From Opitutus sp. GAS368 (GTDB lineage: Bacteria > Verrucomicrobiota > Verrucomicrobiia > Opitutales > Opitutaceae): 64,000 nucleotides of DNA. Every line of letters starts with the position of its first letter. Positions within the stretch are counted from its first letter, which is position 1. The translations under genes were made by a program, and so were the position numbers. Shown piece after piece: positions 44,151-53,539 of this stretch. A model generated the notes under the pieces. It did not search any database. It was not told where the DNA came from and saw nothing but the letters and a program-made list of their open reading frames with translations. The stretch spans positions 50,504 to 114,503 of the forward strand of contig CAMDOF010000004.1 in NCBI GenBank assembly GCA_945903465.1, written 5' to 3'.

Positions 44151-45584
44151 ATGAATGCCGATCTTTACCACGCGGCCTTCCGCTCCACTCGCCGCCAGTT
44201 TCTCGGCCGCGCCACGGCGTCGCTCGGCGGTTTTGCGCTCGCCTCTTTGCTTGATCCGTCGGCGACCCGCGCGGCCGCGGGCCTGTCGAATTTACCCGCG
44301 GTGAAAGCCAAGGCAAAACGTCTCATCTACCTTTTCCAATCGGGCGGCCCACCTCAGCACGACACGTTCGATTACAAACCGCACCTCGATAAAGTGCACG
44401 GAAAGGAAACCCCGGCTTCGGTTTTTAACGGCCAGCGCCTCACCGGTATGACCGCGGGGCAGAGTTCATTTCCGGTGGCGCGCTCGACTTTTAACTTCCA
44501 GCAGCACGGCAAGAGCCGGGCTTGGGTGTGCGACGCGATGCCGCATCTCGCCGGGGTGGTTGATGAGCTGTGCTTTATTCGCTCCATGCACACGGAAGCG
44601 ATCAATCATGATCCGGCGATCACGTTCTTGCAGACGGGGTTTCAAATCGCGGGTCGGCCCAGCATCGGAGCGTGGATGAGCTACGGTCTCGGTAGTGAGA
44701 ACGAAAATCTCCCCGCCTTTGTCGCGATGCTTTCCGGCAAGGGCGATCAGCCGCTTTACGACCGGCTCTGGGGCGCGGGGTTTTTGCCCTCGGTTCACCA
44801 AGGCGTGCGTTTTCGCTCGGGCAAAGATCCGGTGCTTTACCTGAATAATCCCGACGGTTTTAGCGCCGGCCTGCGGCGCAAAACGCTTGATCACTTGGGT
44901 GATCTCAACCGCCTGCGGCTCGACGTGACGGGCGATCCCGAGATCGAGACGCGGATCGCCCAGTATGAAATGGCCTACCGGATGCAGACCTCCGTGCCGG
45001 AGTTGACGGATATTTCCAAGGAACCCGCGAGCACTTTTGAGCTCTACGGCGAGGATGCGCGCCAGCCCGGGACCTATGCCTACAACGCGCTCATCGCGCG
45101 CCGCCTCAGCGAGCGGGGAGTGCGCTTTGTACAGCTTTTCCATCGAGGTTGGGATACCCACGGAAGTTTGCCCACCCAACTGCGAACCCGTTGTAAAGAG
45201 ACCGACCAGGCCACCGCGGGCCTGATTAAGGACCTCAAACAACGCGGACTCCTCGAAGACACGATCGTCGTTTGGGGCGGAGAATTTGGCCGGACGGTTT
45301 ATTGCCAAGGCGATCTTACCGCCAAGAGTTACGGTCGTGACCACCACCCGCGTTGTTTTACGATGTGGGTGGCGGGTGGGGCTTTCAAGGCCGGTTTCAC
45401 TTTTGGGGCCACGGATGATTATGGCTACAGCATCGTGGAGAATCCGGTGAGCGTGCACGATCTGCACGCGACTTTGTTGCATCAATTCGGGGTGAACCAC
45501 GAGCGTCTCACGTTTAAGTTTCAAGGCCGGCACTTCCGGCTGACGGATGTCCAAGGTCGAGTCGTGGCGCCGTTATTGGCGTGA
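44151..45584 (+). CDS. DUF1501 protein with Tat signal
   Basis: This 477-residue protein begins with a twin-arginine signal (STRRQFLGRA, R14-R15), indicating folding before export. The rest is the DUF1501 sulfatase/alkaline-phosphatase-like fold: RLIYLFQSGGPPQHDTFDYKP, HTEAINHDPAITF, QLFHRGWDTHG, VWGGEFGRT and GRDHHPRCFTMWVAGG. These His, Asp and Gly residues are in the positions of metal ligands of that superfamily. It lies 9 bp after the PSCyt1/DUF1553 gene and is almost certainly co-transcribed and functionally linked. The substrate is unknown. Confidence 0.96.
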   Translation: MNADLYHAAFRSTRRQFLGRATASLGGFALASLLDPSATRAAAGLSNLPAVKAKAKRLIYLFQSGGPPQHDTFDYKPHLDKVHGKETPASVFNGQRLTGMTAGQSSFPVARSTFNFQQHGKSRAWVCDAMPHLAGVVDELCFIRSMHTEAINHDPAITFLQTGFQIAGRPSIGAWMSYGLGSENENLPAFVAMLSGKGDQPLYDRLWGAGFLPSVHQGVRFRSGKDPVLYLNNPDGFSAGLRRKTLDHLGDLNRLRLDVTGDPEIETRIAQYEMAYRMQTSVPELTDISKEPASTFELYGEDARQPGTYAYNALIARRLSERGVRFVQLFHRGWDTHGSLPTQLRTRCKETDQATAGLIKDLKQRGLLEDTIVVWGGEFGRTVYCQGDLTAKSYGRDHHPRCFTMWVAGGAFKAGFTFGATDDYGYSIVENPVSVHDLHATLLHQFGVNHERLTFKFQGRHFRLTDVQGRVVAPLLA

Positions 45585-45784
45585 GGTGACGGGAGGTATC
45601 GTGACGGGGTGGGCGTATCCGGTAGCTGGATGCAGATTAGCGGAGCGCTTGCTGGGGGCCGAAGCGGCGGCGCCGCGGTTGATTTTGAGGTGAGACCTGA
45701 AGGATTTCGATCGAGATTTCTTCGACGCGGCTGGCTGGGCCGTCCGCGTAACGCTCGGCAAAGCGGGCCCCGGGCCCCCTGCGT

Positions 45785-45940
45785 TCATTTGCCGATCGTG
45801 CGTGCACGGTGGCCCCGCGGGACCTGCGGTTCGGTCGCCTCGGGCGCCAGCGTGCCGCCGCCCGCATAAATTACAGCGCGCTTAAGGTCGGCTGGATCAG
45901 CCTCCACGAGGCGCGAGAAATGATCGGGCAGGAGGGGCAC
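45785..45940 (-). CDS. Possible 51-residue protein at the end of the ABC-transporter operon (unrecognised)
   Basis: A GTG at 45940, 11 bp past the stop of the sugar-binding protein gene, opens a 51-codon frame ending at TGA 45785. The translation (LLPDHFSRLVEADPADLKRAV, then IYAGGGTLAP, then PRGHRARTIGK) has a balanced, protein-like composition. The same frame stays open into the preceding gene, so it might instead be the tail of a lost gene or a chance frame. I recognise no family. The remaining 200 bp to the DUF1501 gene holds nothing identifiable. Confidence 0.33.
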   Translation of the reverse strand: MPLLPDHFSRLVEADPADLKRAVIYAGGGTLAPEATEPQVPRGHRARTIGK

Positions 45941-45951
45941 CTGCGGCCGAC

Positions 45952-46938
45952 CTAGAAATTGAACTGATCGATGTTGGCTTTGTTAAAAACAAACGGCTTC
46001 CCGAGCAGAATGTTATCACCCTGGATTTGAAACGTGCCGAGGGCTCCGGCTGTGAATTCCTTGGCCCCCTTTTTGAGTTGGTCCTTGGCGAGGGCGACGC
46101 CGGCATGAATGGTGAGATAGCCGAGATCGCTGGTGTTCCAAAGGATGACGCTGTCGGTGACTCCCTCGTGGACATAGCGACGGTTCTCGTTCGGGAGGCC
46201 GAGGCCGATAACTTTAACTTTTCCCGTTTTGCCGGCCTGCTTTACGGCCTCCGCGGCACCGGGGACGCCAGGGGAGCAGATGGCCATGATGAGCTTTAAA
46301 TTGGGGTGGGCGCTCATCAGAGCGGTGGCCTCGGATTGCGCTTTATCTTTTAGGTCATCGCAGGGGCGAACGGCGACCAGTTTCATTTTGGGGTATTTCT
46401 CCTTGAGCCGGGCCTCGATATATTTTTGCCATTCGCGTTGATTGGCCGCGGTGAGCGTGGCGGTGATCATCGCGAATTCGCCTTCTTGGTTAAGGAGGCG
46501 CGCCGCGTCGTCCATCAGCGCGTGCCCGATGCCTTCGGGCGTCGCCTGGTTCACGAAGAAGCTGCGGGCATCTGGCATGGCATCGGCATCGTAGGTGACG
46601 ACCTTGACACCCTGTTTTTGGGCTTTGCGCAGCGCGGTGGAGATACCTTCTTTATTTTCGGCGGCGACCGCGATTACGTCGACGCCAAGGGTGATCCAGT
46701 TTTCAACGATCTCGTTTTGCTTGGCCGCATTTGAGTCGGTGGGGCCATCGAAGAGGAGCTCGACGCCAAGTTCCTTGGCCGCCTTTTCCGCACCTCCCTT
46801 GCAGGAGATAAAGTAGGCGTTGCCCTTTGATTTAGGTAGAAAGGCGACGACGAGCTTGGTCGCGGCGGCACGGGTGCTGAGCGCGCTGCCGAGAATGAGG
46901 CCGACCGCGACGGTTAAACGGAGGATGCGAGATTTCAT
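45952..46938 (-). CDS. Rhamnose/AI-2-type ABC transporter substrate-binding protein
   Basis: This 328-residue protein starts at the ATG at 46938, with a signal peptide (LTVAVGLILGSALSTRAAA). The mature part is a type I periplasmic binding protein of the RhaS/LsrB group: VVAFLPKSKGNAYFISCKGGAEKAA, WITLGVDVIAVAAENKEGI, KVVTYDADAMPDARSFFVNQ and VKVIGLGLP. It binds a sugar (rhamnose-like) or AI-2-like ligand in the periplasm. It is the last large gene of a leftward operon with two permeases and an ATPase. The exact ligand cannot be read from the sequence. Confidence 0.92.
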   Translation of the reverse strand: MKSRILRLTVAVGLILGSALSTRAAATKLVVAFLPKSKGNAYFISCKGGAEKAAKELGVELLFDGPTDSNAAKQNEIVENWITLGVDVIAVAAENKEGISTALRKAQKQGVKVVTYDADAMPDARSFFVNQATPEGIGHALMDDAARLLNQEGEFAMITATLTAANQREWQKYIEARLKEKYPKMKLVAVRPCDDLKDKAQSEATALMSAHPNLKLIMAICSPGVPGAAEAVKQAGKTGKVKVIGLGLPNENRRYVHEGVTDSVILWNTSDLGYLTIHAGVALAKDQLKKGAKEFTAGALGTFQIQGDNILLGKPFVFNKANIDQFNF

Positions 46939-46961
46939 AGCGAAGGAGAGGTGAGGTGGGC

Positions 46962-48014
46962 TTAAGGGGATGATGGCGGGGACCGGCGGGAGCGGCCGGC
47001 GGCCCATAGCTTTGGCAACACACTGCCGGCGAGGGCGAACAAAAGGAGCGCGCCGGTGAGGAGGCCAGCCATTTCCTCAGCGGCGTTCATCCGCATCACG
47101 ACGGGCAGGCAGGCGAGGCCGTTTTTGAGTACGGCGATGGCGGCGACCCCCAGGAGCGTGCCGTAGACGCTGCCGGTTCCACCAAAAATACTGGTGCCGC
47201 CGAGGACTACGGCGGTGATCGCGAACAATTCATAGCCGGTGCCGGCGTCGGCCTTGGCCTGGCCGAGTCGCGCTGTGTAAATGATGGCTGCGAGGGCGGC
47301 GATGATCCCTGCGAGAGTGTAGACGAGGGCGAGGCGGCGCGCCACGGGTAATCCGGCGTACCGCGCCCCTTCCGGTGAAAATCCAATGGCGCGGAAGGAA
47401 CGGCCGAAGGTGGTTCGGTGGACTAGCAGCGTGACGGCAAGGGCGACGGTAAAAAATAGCCAAGCCTGGGTCGGCAGACCGAGCCAACGCTCCTGACCGA
47501 TAAAAAGAAATTCCCCCGGGAAATCGGTGTAGGTGATGGCGCCGCGGGTGATGGCCTCGGCCAGTCCGCGGAAAAGCGAGTAGGTGCCGAGCGTGACAAT
47601 TAACGGGGGAAGGCGCAGTGCGGTGATCAGGGTAGCATTGAGCGCTCCGCCGATGCCACCGAGGATCAAGGTGAGGGTCGTAGCGAGCGGTAACGAAAGT
47701 CCGCCGTCGTGCCATAGTTTACCGAAGAGGATTGCACAGAGACCGAGGAGTGATCCCACGGAAAGATCGATACCCGCCGTCAGAATAATCGGGGTTAGCG
47801 CGAGAGCGAGCAGCCCAATTTCGCAGGAGTGTCGGAGGATGTCGAATTGCCGGTCGAGCGTCCCGAAACCCACCAGCACGCCCTTTCGATTAACCGTTGT
47901 TCCGGCGAAATAAAAGAAAAGCCATTCGGCGAGGAGCACGTACAGCAACAGCATTTCGTGCCGGAGCAGCCGGGTCGGCCAATCGCGAGGGCTCGGCTGG
48001 GGTTCGGTCCGCAT
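46962..48014 (-). CDS. Sugar ABC transporter permease (RhaQ/LsrD-like)
   Basis: This 350-residue inner-membrane protein has eight to ten hydrophobic segments of the BPD_transp_2 type. The family signature ILTAGIDLSVGSLLGL lies near residue 85, and the ATPase-facing segment FRAIGFSPEGARYAGLPV near 210. The gene begins 3 bp after the stop of the other permease gene and ends 23 bp before the substrate-binding protein gene. The two permeases presumably form a heterodimeric channel. Confidence 0.93.
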   Translation of the reverse strand: MRTEPQPSPRDWPTRLLRHEMLLLYVLLAEWLFFYFAGTTVNRKGVLVGFGTLDRQFDILRHSCEIGLLALALTPIILTAGIDLSVGSLLGLCAILFGKLWHDGGLSLPLATTLTLILGGIGGALNATLITALRLPPLIVTLGTYSLFRGLAEAITRGAITYTDFPGEFLFIGQERWLGLPTQAWLFFTVALAVTLLVHRTTFGRSFRAIGFSPEGARYAGLPVARRLALVYTLAGIIAALAAIIYTARLGQAKADAGTGYELFAITAVVLGGTSIFGGTGSVYGTLLGVAAIAVLKNGLACLPVVMRMNAAEEMAGLLTGALLLFALAGSVLPKLWAAGRSRRSPPSSP

Positions 48015-48017
48015 GGC

Positions 48018-48947
48018 TCAACGGCCCCCCTTGCGCGCGCGCCAGCCATCCGCCATGACGGCGAGCAGAATGATGCCGCCTTGAATCGCTTTTTCCCAAT
48101 AGGCTTCCACGTGGAGATGAGTGAGTGCGGGTGCGATGCAGGCGAGGAGCATCAGACCGGCAAGCGCCCCCCAGAGGTTGCCGCGGCCTCCTGAAATGGC
48201 GACCCCGCCAACGACGACGGCCGCGATGACCTTCAGCTCCATCCCTTGGCCGGAGAGGGGTTGGATCTGCGGTGACTGCACGAGATTCATCATCGCGGCG
48301 AGGCCCGTGAGTCCGCCGAGGCAGACAAAGGCGCAGAACGTCACGCGTTGCGGGGAGATGCCCGCCAGCCGAGCGGCCTCCGCATCGGTGCCGACGGCGT
48401 AGACCAACCGGCCGGCGGCGATGTGCCGCAGGGCGACTCCCAGGCCAACCGTAAAAAGGAGCGTGAAGATCACGAGCGCCCATTGGCCGGCAGCTTGGCT
48501 CAAGCCGAACCACTGGATGGAATCGGGCAAATTGACGAACTCGCCTTGCCTCACGAGATTAAGCCCCTGGCGGAGCGTGACCATTGTGGCCAAAGTCACC
48601 ACAATCGATGGTAGCCGTAGCCCCGCCACCAGCAAACCGTTGAGGGCGCCGAGGAGCGCGCCGATCGAGATCGCAGCGATGAGTACGAGAGGGAGTGGCC
48701 AGCCGCGCGCCGCCAAGAGTCCGGCACAAATGCCGCTTACTGAAAATTGCGAGCCGACTGAAATATCGATCTGCCGGGTGATGATGACCAGCGCCATGCC
48801 GCCAGCTACGATGAGTGTCGGCGCTTCGCGGGTGGCGAGTGACAGCAGCGGCTGGGGCTGGAAGAAGGCGGGCGCAAAGGCGGCGAGGCCCAGCAGAATA
48901 ATCGCCAGCGCTCCCGTCACAGAAAGTTCGCGGAAATAACGGTTCAT
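48018..48947 (-). CDS. Sugar ABC transporter permease (RhaP/LsrC-like)
   Basis: This 309-residue inner-membrane protein has the same BPD_transp_2 architecture as its neighbour: VIITRQIDISVGSQFSVSG near residue 60 and VYAVGTDAEAARLAGISPQRV near 200, then AAVVVGGVAISGGRGNLWG. Its start overlaps the stop of the ATPase gene by four bases (ATGA at 48944-48947), showing translational coupling. Confidence 0.94.
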   Translation of the reverse strand: MNRYFRELSVTGALAIILLGLAAFAPAFFQPQPLLSLATREAPTLIVAGGMALVIITRQIDISVGSQFSVSGICAGLLAARGWPLPLVLIAAISIGALLGALNGLLVAGLRLPSIVVTLATMVTLRQGLNLVRQGEFVNLPDSIQWFGLSQAAGQWALVIFTLLFTVGLGVALRHIAAGRLVYAVGTDAEAARLAGISPQRVTFCAFVCLGGLTGLAAMMNLVQSPQIQPLSGQGMELKVIAAVVVGGVAISGGRGNLWGALAGLMLLACIAPALTHLHVEAYWEKAIQGGIILLAVMADGWRARKGGR

Positions 48948-50452
48948 ACTGGATCCAGTTCGCTCTGGCCGAGCGCTGCGCTCATGACCGTCGCCGCGTC
49001 GCTTCCCCTTGGTAAAATGGCGGTCAGCCTGCCGGCGCGCATCACCCCGATCCGGTCGCTCATTCCGAGTACTTCCGGGAGGTCGCTCGAAATCAGCAGC
49101 ACCGCGATCCCCTCGTGCGCGAGTTGGCGGACTATTTTATGAATCTCACCCTTGGCCCCGATATCGACGCCTTGGGTGGGTTCGTCGAGAATCAAAACGA
49201 TCGGCTTCGTCGCGAGCCAGCGCGCCAGCGCGACTTTTTGTTGATTCCCTCCCGAGAGACTGCCGCCGAGGGCGCTGGGCCCGGCACATTTGATGGCAAG
49301 GTCGCGGATGAACCCGCGCGCGAGCCTGTCCTCGGCCGCGGTCTGCAGCCAGCGGCGAGGAAAAAGCCGGCGATGGCTCGCCATGCTGATATTTTCCTCG
49401 AGGGCCATTTCCAGCACGACGCCATGGCGGCGCCGGTCCTCCGGCACATAGGCGATGCCTCGGGCGACGGCGGCTTGCGGAGAGCTCAACGCCACCGATT
49501 TTTCGTGGAGCCGAATCTCGCCGGAATCGGCGGGGGTCAGGCCGAAGAGGATACGCGCTAGCTCCGTGCGCCCTGCTCCCACCAGACCGGCAAGTCCGAA
49601 AATCTCTCCGGCGTGCAGCGAGAAACTCACGTCCTGCACGCCTGCGCGCGCACAACCAAGGTTCTCCAGCCTGAGGACGACTGCTCCGAGCGGGGTCGTG
49701 CGTTTAGGATAATTTTGGGTCACTTCGCGCCCGACCATCATCTTAATCAAGGTGGCTTGGTTAATGGCTGCGACCGGCTGCGTGCCCACACTTTGCCCGT
49801 CACGCAAAACGGTCACTCGGTCGGCGAGGGCGAAGATCTCCTCAAGACGATGTGAAATATAAATTACCCCCACCCCACTTTTGCGCAAATCCCGCACCAC
49901 GTTGAAGAGCCGCTGCTGCTCTTTCTGGGTCAGTGCGGCGGTGGGTTCGTCCATGATCACGATGCGGGCGCCGGCGCCAATCGCGCAGGCGATCTCCACC
50001 AGTTGCTGCTCGGGCATGGAAAGGTGCCGGATTTCGGTTTCCGGCGAGATCGCGGCGCCGAGGCGGAAAAGGAGATCTCGGGCACGGGCACGCCGCGCGG
50101 GCCAGGCGATCCGGCGCAGCTTCGCGCCCGTCTCCAGGCGTAAGGCAATGTTTTCCGCAACCGTAAGATCGGGGAAAAGTGCGGGTTGCTGATAAATGCA
50201 AGAGATGCCGAGTTTTTGAGTGGTGGCGGGCGTGAGGCCAGTCACCACGTTTCCGCCGATCTTGACGGTGCCCGCGTCAGGCGGGTGGGCGCCGGTGATG
50301 ATTTTGATTAACGTGCTTTTACCTGCGCCGTTTTCACCCAGGAGCGCGTGCACTTCGCCGGGATACAAATCGAAGTCGACGCCTCGCAAAGCCCAGGCAC
50401 CGCCAAATGATTTTTGTATTTGGCGGAGTTCGAGGATTGGCGGAGCAGACAT
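48944..50452 (-). CDS. Sugar ABC transporter ATP-binding protein, two-domain (RhaT/LsrA-like)
   Basis: This 502-residue cytoplasmic ATPase carries two ABC domains, as usual for CUT2-type sugar importers. The first has Walker A GENGAGKST (39-47), signature LSMPEQQLVEIACAI (degenerate) and Walker B IVIMDEPTAALT. The second has an altered Walker A (GLVGAGRTELAR), a good signature LSGGNQQKVALARWL and Walker B ILILDEPTQGVD. That asymmetry is typical for the CUT2 family. It heads the transporter part of the operon, 41 bp after a TPR gene on the same strand. Confidence 0.96.
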   Translation of the reverse strand: MSAPPILELRQIQKSFGGAWALRGVDFDLYPGEVHALLGENGAGKSTLIKIITGAHPPDAGTVKIGGNVVTGLTPATTQKLGISCIYQQPALFPDLTVAENIALRLETGAKLRRIAWPARRARARDLLFRLGAAISPETEIRHLSMPEQQLVEIACAIGAGARIVIMDEPTAALTQKEQQRLFNVVRDLRKSGVGVIYISHRLEEIFALADRVTVLRDGQSVGTQPVAAINQATLIKMMVGREVTQNYPKRTTPLGAVVLRLENLGCARAGVQDVSFSLHAGEIFGLAGLVGAGRTELARILFGLTPADSGEIRLHEKSVALSSPQAAVARGIAYVPEDRRRHGVVLEMALEENISMASHRRLFPRRWLQTAAEDRLARGFIRDLAIKCAGPSALGGSLSGGNQQKVALARWLATKPIVLILDEPTQGVDIGAKGEIHKIVRQLAHEGIAVLLISSDLPEVLGMSDRIGVMRAGRLTAILPRGSDAATVMSAALGQSELDPV

Positions 50453-50493
50453 CGGAGAAGGGGAAGTGGCCCGCGGCTTCGGTGGTCGTCAAA

Positions 50494-50988
50494 TCATGAA
50501 TCGGTCGGACGGTCCGCCGCGTCCGCGACCCTCAGGGCGACGAGGTCGGCATCTGTGGCGGCCAGCGCCGCAAAGTGGGGCGCGAGGGCGATGGCGCGGC
50601 CGACGTGATGGCGGGCGACTTGCAGATTGCCACGTTGGCAGGCATAACATCCGAGGTTGAATTGAATGGTAGGATCGTCCGGATGGACTTTGACGGCTTC
50701 GTGCAAAATACGTTCTGCCCCGACCAGCGAATCGGCGCGACGGGTGGCGTACGCCCACATAATCCAGATACCAGCGTCCTTCGCCCCACCGTGAATGAGT
50801 TCAGCGGCGACCGTTTGCGCTTCAGGCCATTTTTGTTGTTCGTGCAGTACCGTGAGCAGGAGCGACCTGACTTCCACTCGGGACGCGTCGGTCGCGGTGA
50901 TCTGCGCGAGTTCGCTGGCGGCGGCGGCCAGCATCCCTAGTTCAAGAAAGCCATGGGCGTGGGAGAGGCGGCGCGCAGTTGAAATCAC
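50494..50988 (-). CDS. Small TPR-repeat protein
   Basis: This 164-residue soluble protein has tetratricopeptide-like helices throughout, clearest at IQFNLGCYACQRGNLQVARHH-type sequence near residues 110-130. There is no signal peptide or catalytic motif. It lies directly upstream of the ABC ATPase gene in the same direction (41 bp), so it may be co-transcribed with the transporter; its role there is not evident. Confidence 0.8.
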   Translation of the reverse strand: MISTARRLSHAHGFLELGMLAAAASELAQITATDASRVEVRSLLLTVLHEQQKWPEAQTVAAELIHGGAKDAGIWIMWAYATRRADSLVGAERILHEAVKVHPDDPTIQFNLGCYACQRGNLQVARHHVGRAIALAPHFAALAATDADLVALRVADAADRPTDS

Positions 50989-51131
50989 TCACCCTTAGCA
51001 AAACAAGCTGGGAGCCGGCGTGCAAGCTGCCGTTCGGCACGGCTAACCATCAAGCGTTTTGCCGCTGGGTGCGGTTTTCCGGTTGGGCGCGGTATCACGA
51101 CGATGGCGCTCAACTATTTTGACCCACCGCT

Positions 51132-51307
51132 GCTCAGTTAAACTGATCCACCGGTGATCTGCTTCCTTTTCCAAGGAGTTCCGGTTTTTTTGACGTGCTC
51201 AGAGGAGGAAAGAGCGTTCACGAGGATGAACGAGGGTCAATTATCCGAGCAGCTTTTTTGGAGTTCGGTCCATTTATGTGAGCAGAAGTGGATCATTTTA
51301 AGTGAGC
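51132..51307. mobile_element. Degenerate IS21-like terminal-repeat remnant without transposase
   Basis: GCTCAGTTAAACTGATCCACC at 51132-51152 faces an inverted partner at 51287-51307, whose complement is GCTCACTTAAAATGATCCACT; 17 of 21 positions agree. A further related unit (complement GCTCACATAAATGGACC) lies inside the right end at 51271-51285. Several inwardly repeated copies of a TGATCCAC/GCTCAC core at the ends are characteristic of IS21-family elements. The 130 bp between them codes for no recognisable istA or istB, so this is a deletion remnant or a MITE-like derivative. It lies upstream of parE. The rest of the gap (50989-51545) holds nothing else recognised. Confidence 0.6.
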
Positions 51308-51545
51308 GACATCATATCACGAGGTCCGCTGACGTAGGATCGCGTCGCCCAAGCGGCTGGACCCTTGGGCGCGGCGTCGTGGTATGCTCGCACGAGGCTG
51401 AGCGGCGATCGCTTGGCCGAAGGTTCATGCATCGCCGCGGAATTTCGCTTGTCAGAAACGCTTCGGCGCGGACGCTACGGCCAGTTTCCTCGTTGCACGG
51501 TGTCCGCCCGCGCGACTCCTTTTGTCATCCACCTTTCACGTTCCC

Positions 51546-53387
51546 ATGGCCCAAGCCTATACTGAAGCTAGTATCAAGACGCTCTCGTCGCTCGAGCACA
51601 TCCGTTTGCGCCCGGGCATGTACATCGGGCGGCTTGGCGATGGGACTCATGCGGAGGACGGTATTTATGTCCTCTTGAAGGAGACGATTGATAACTGCAT
51701 TGATGAATTTACCATGGGCTTCGGTCGGAAGATTGAAGTGACGCTGACCGATCGCACCCTGCGCATTCGCGATTACGGCCGCGGCATTCCGCTAGGTAAG
51801 TTGATCGATTGCGTATCGATTATTAATACGGGGGCGAAGTACGATAGTGAGACGTTTCAGAAATCGGTTGGCCTGAATGGAGTGGGGCAGAAGGCGGTGA
51901 ATGCCTTGGCGCTGGACTATCGGGCGCAAGCGTTTCGCGAGGGGCAGAGCAAGCTCGTGGAGTTTGCTCAGGGGAAATTGCGGAAGGAGCACAAGATCGC
52001 CAAGAGCGAGGAGCGCAATGGGACGTTGGTGGAGTTTACTCCGGATGAGGCGCTCTTCGGGAAAGAGTTTCGTTTTCGGCCGGAGTTCATTGAGGATATG
52101 CTCTGGAACTACGCCTTTCTAAACCGTGGGCTCTCGCTGACGTTTAACGGCAAGTCCTTCAAGTCCGAGCACGGCTTGCGCGATCTCCTCCAGAAGAATC
52201 TGAGTGGAGATCCCCTCTACCCAATTATCCACCTCGAGGGTGAAGATATCGAGGTGGCTTTCACCCATGGGGCTCACTACGGCGAGGAATATTTTTCGTT
52301 TGTTAACGGTCAGCACACCACGATGGGCGGCACCCACTTGACCGCCTTCCGAGAAGCGCTCGTGGAGACGATCCGTAACTTTTTTAAACGTGACTACGAT
52401 GCCGCGGATGTCCGGCAGTCGATCGATGCCGCGGTGGCGGTGCGCGTGATGGAGCCGATATTCGAATCCCAGACAAAGACCAAGCTTGGTTCGGCGACCA
52501 TCGGCCCCGGCGGGCCCAGCCTCAAGGATTTCGTCGGCAAGTTCATGCAGCAGTCTTTGGATATTTATCTCCACAAGCATAAGGAGATGGCGGAGACCCT
52601 GAAAAAGAAGATTGAAGCGAATGAGCATGAGCGGAAAGAGCTCGCAGGAATCCGCAATCTCGCGCGTGAGCGGGCGAAGAAAGCCTCGCTTCATAATAGA
52701 AAACTCCGCGACTGCCGGCTGCATCTCGGGGACCCTAATCCGCGCGCCGAGGAGACCACGCTTTTTATTGTGGAAGGTGATTCGGCGGCGGGTTCTCTGA
52801 CGGCGACCCGCGACGTGCAGACGCAAGCCGTTTTCGCGCTGAAGGGCAAACCGCTCAACACCTACGGCCTGTCCAAAAAAGTGATTTACGAGAATGAAGA
52901 ATTTCACCTCCTCCAGTCGGCGCTGAATATCGAGGACGGGTTTGATGGTCTGCGTTACAATAAGATTGTCATCGCGACTGACGCCGACGTTGACGGCATG
53001 CATATCCGGCTGCTGCTGATTTCATTTTTCCTGCAGTTTTTTCCCGATCTCCTCAGGAACGGGCACCTCTTCATTCTCGATACGCCGCTGTTTCGGGTCC
53101 GGAATAAGAAAAAAACGATCTATTGCTACTCGGAGCGTGAAAAGCAATTGGCAATGGCCTCTTTGGGTTCGAGCCATGAGATCACGCGTTTCAAAGGTCT
53201 TGGCGAAATCTCCGCGGGTGAGTTCAAGGATTTCATCGGGGAAAATATCCGGTTGGAACCGGTGAGCTTGAATCACCTTTTTAACAGCGATGAGCTTCTC
53301 GGTTTCTTCATGGGAAAAAACACTGCAGAGCGTCAGGAATTTATTATTGGAAATTTGCGGGTCGAGAAGGATCTGGTGGCGGTGTGA
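51546..53387 (+). CDS. parE: DNA topoisomerase IV subunit B-like (type IIA topoisomerase ATPase subunit)
   Basis: This 613-residue protein starts at the ATG at 51546 ([11 protein letters not shown]). The GHKL ATPase motifs are [20 protein letters not shown] and [13 protein letters not shown]. The TOPRIM domain has EGDSAAG (E409-G415) and DADVDG (479-484). The length fits ParE and short GyrB-like second-copy subunits rather than GyrB with its long insertions. With the A subunit at 57744-59933 it should decatenate or relax DNA using ATP. The two subunit genes are separated by five unrelated genes. The IS remnant lies just upstream. Confidence 0.93.
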   Translation: MAQAYTEASIKTLSSLEHIRLRPGMYIGRLGDGTHAEDGIYVLLKETIDNCIDEFTMGFGRKIEVTLTDRTLRIRDYGRGIPLGKLIDCVSIINTGAKYDSETFQKSVGLNGVGQKAVNALALDYRAQAFREGQSKLVEFAQGKLRKEHKIAKSEERNGTLVEFTPDEALFGKEFRFRPEFIEDMLWNYAFLNRGLSLTFNGKSFKSEHGLRDLLQKNLSGDPLYPIIHLEGEDIEVAFTHGAHYGEEYFSFVNGQHTTMGGTHLTAFREALVETIRNFFKRDYDAADVRQSIDAAVAVRVMEPIFESQTKTKLGSATIGPGGPSLKDFVGKFMQQSLDIYLHKHKEMAETLKKKIEANEHERKELAGIRNLARERAKKASLHNRKLRDCRLHLGDPNPRAEETTLFIVEGDSAAGSLTATRDVQTQAVFALKGKPLNTYGLSKKVIYENEEFHLLQSALNIEDGFDGLRYNKIVIATDADVDGMHIRLLLISFFLQFFPDLLRNGHLFILDTPLFRVRNKKKTIYCYSEREKQLAMASLGSSHEITRFKGLGEISAGEFKDFIGENIRLEPVSLNHLFNSDELLGFFMGKNTAERQEFIIGNLRVEKDLVAV

Positions 53388-53539
53388 GCGGGCAGGGCAC
53401 GCTGCGCTGTTCAGGCGCGGGACGGGCTGGCGGCCCAGGGCGAGGGCCGATGACCGAGGCAACTGCGTCTGAGCGCCGGTGGGGTGCGGGTGTTTTGAGC
53501 AAGTGGTCGGACCGCGGGCGCGCGCACCTTCGAGTCCAC

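Noticed and set aside
45573..45788. 71-codon minus-strand frame beginning at an ATGA overlap with the 51-codon candidate
   Set aside because: Composition is low complexity (Ser/Ala/Lys) and it overlaps the end of the DUF1501 gene; only the upstream 51-codon frame looks protein-like.
53384..53539. Upstream extension of the S41 peptidase from a GTG overlapping the parE stop
   Set aside because: The extra 52 residues are Gly/Arg-rich, and the ATG at 53540 places a proper lipoprotein signal at the N-terminus.
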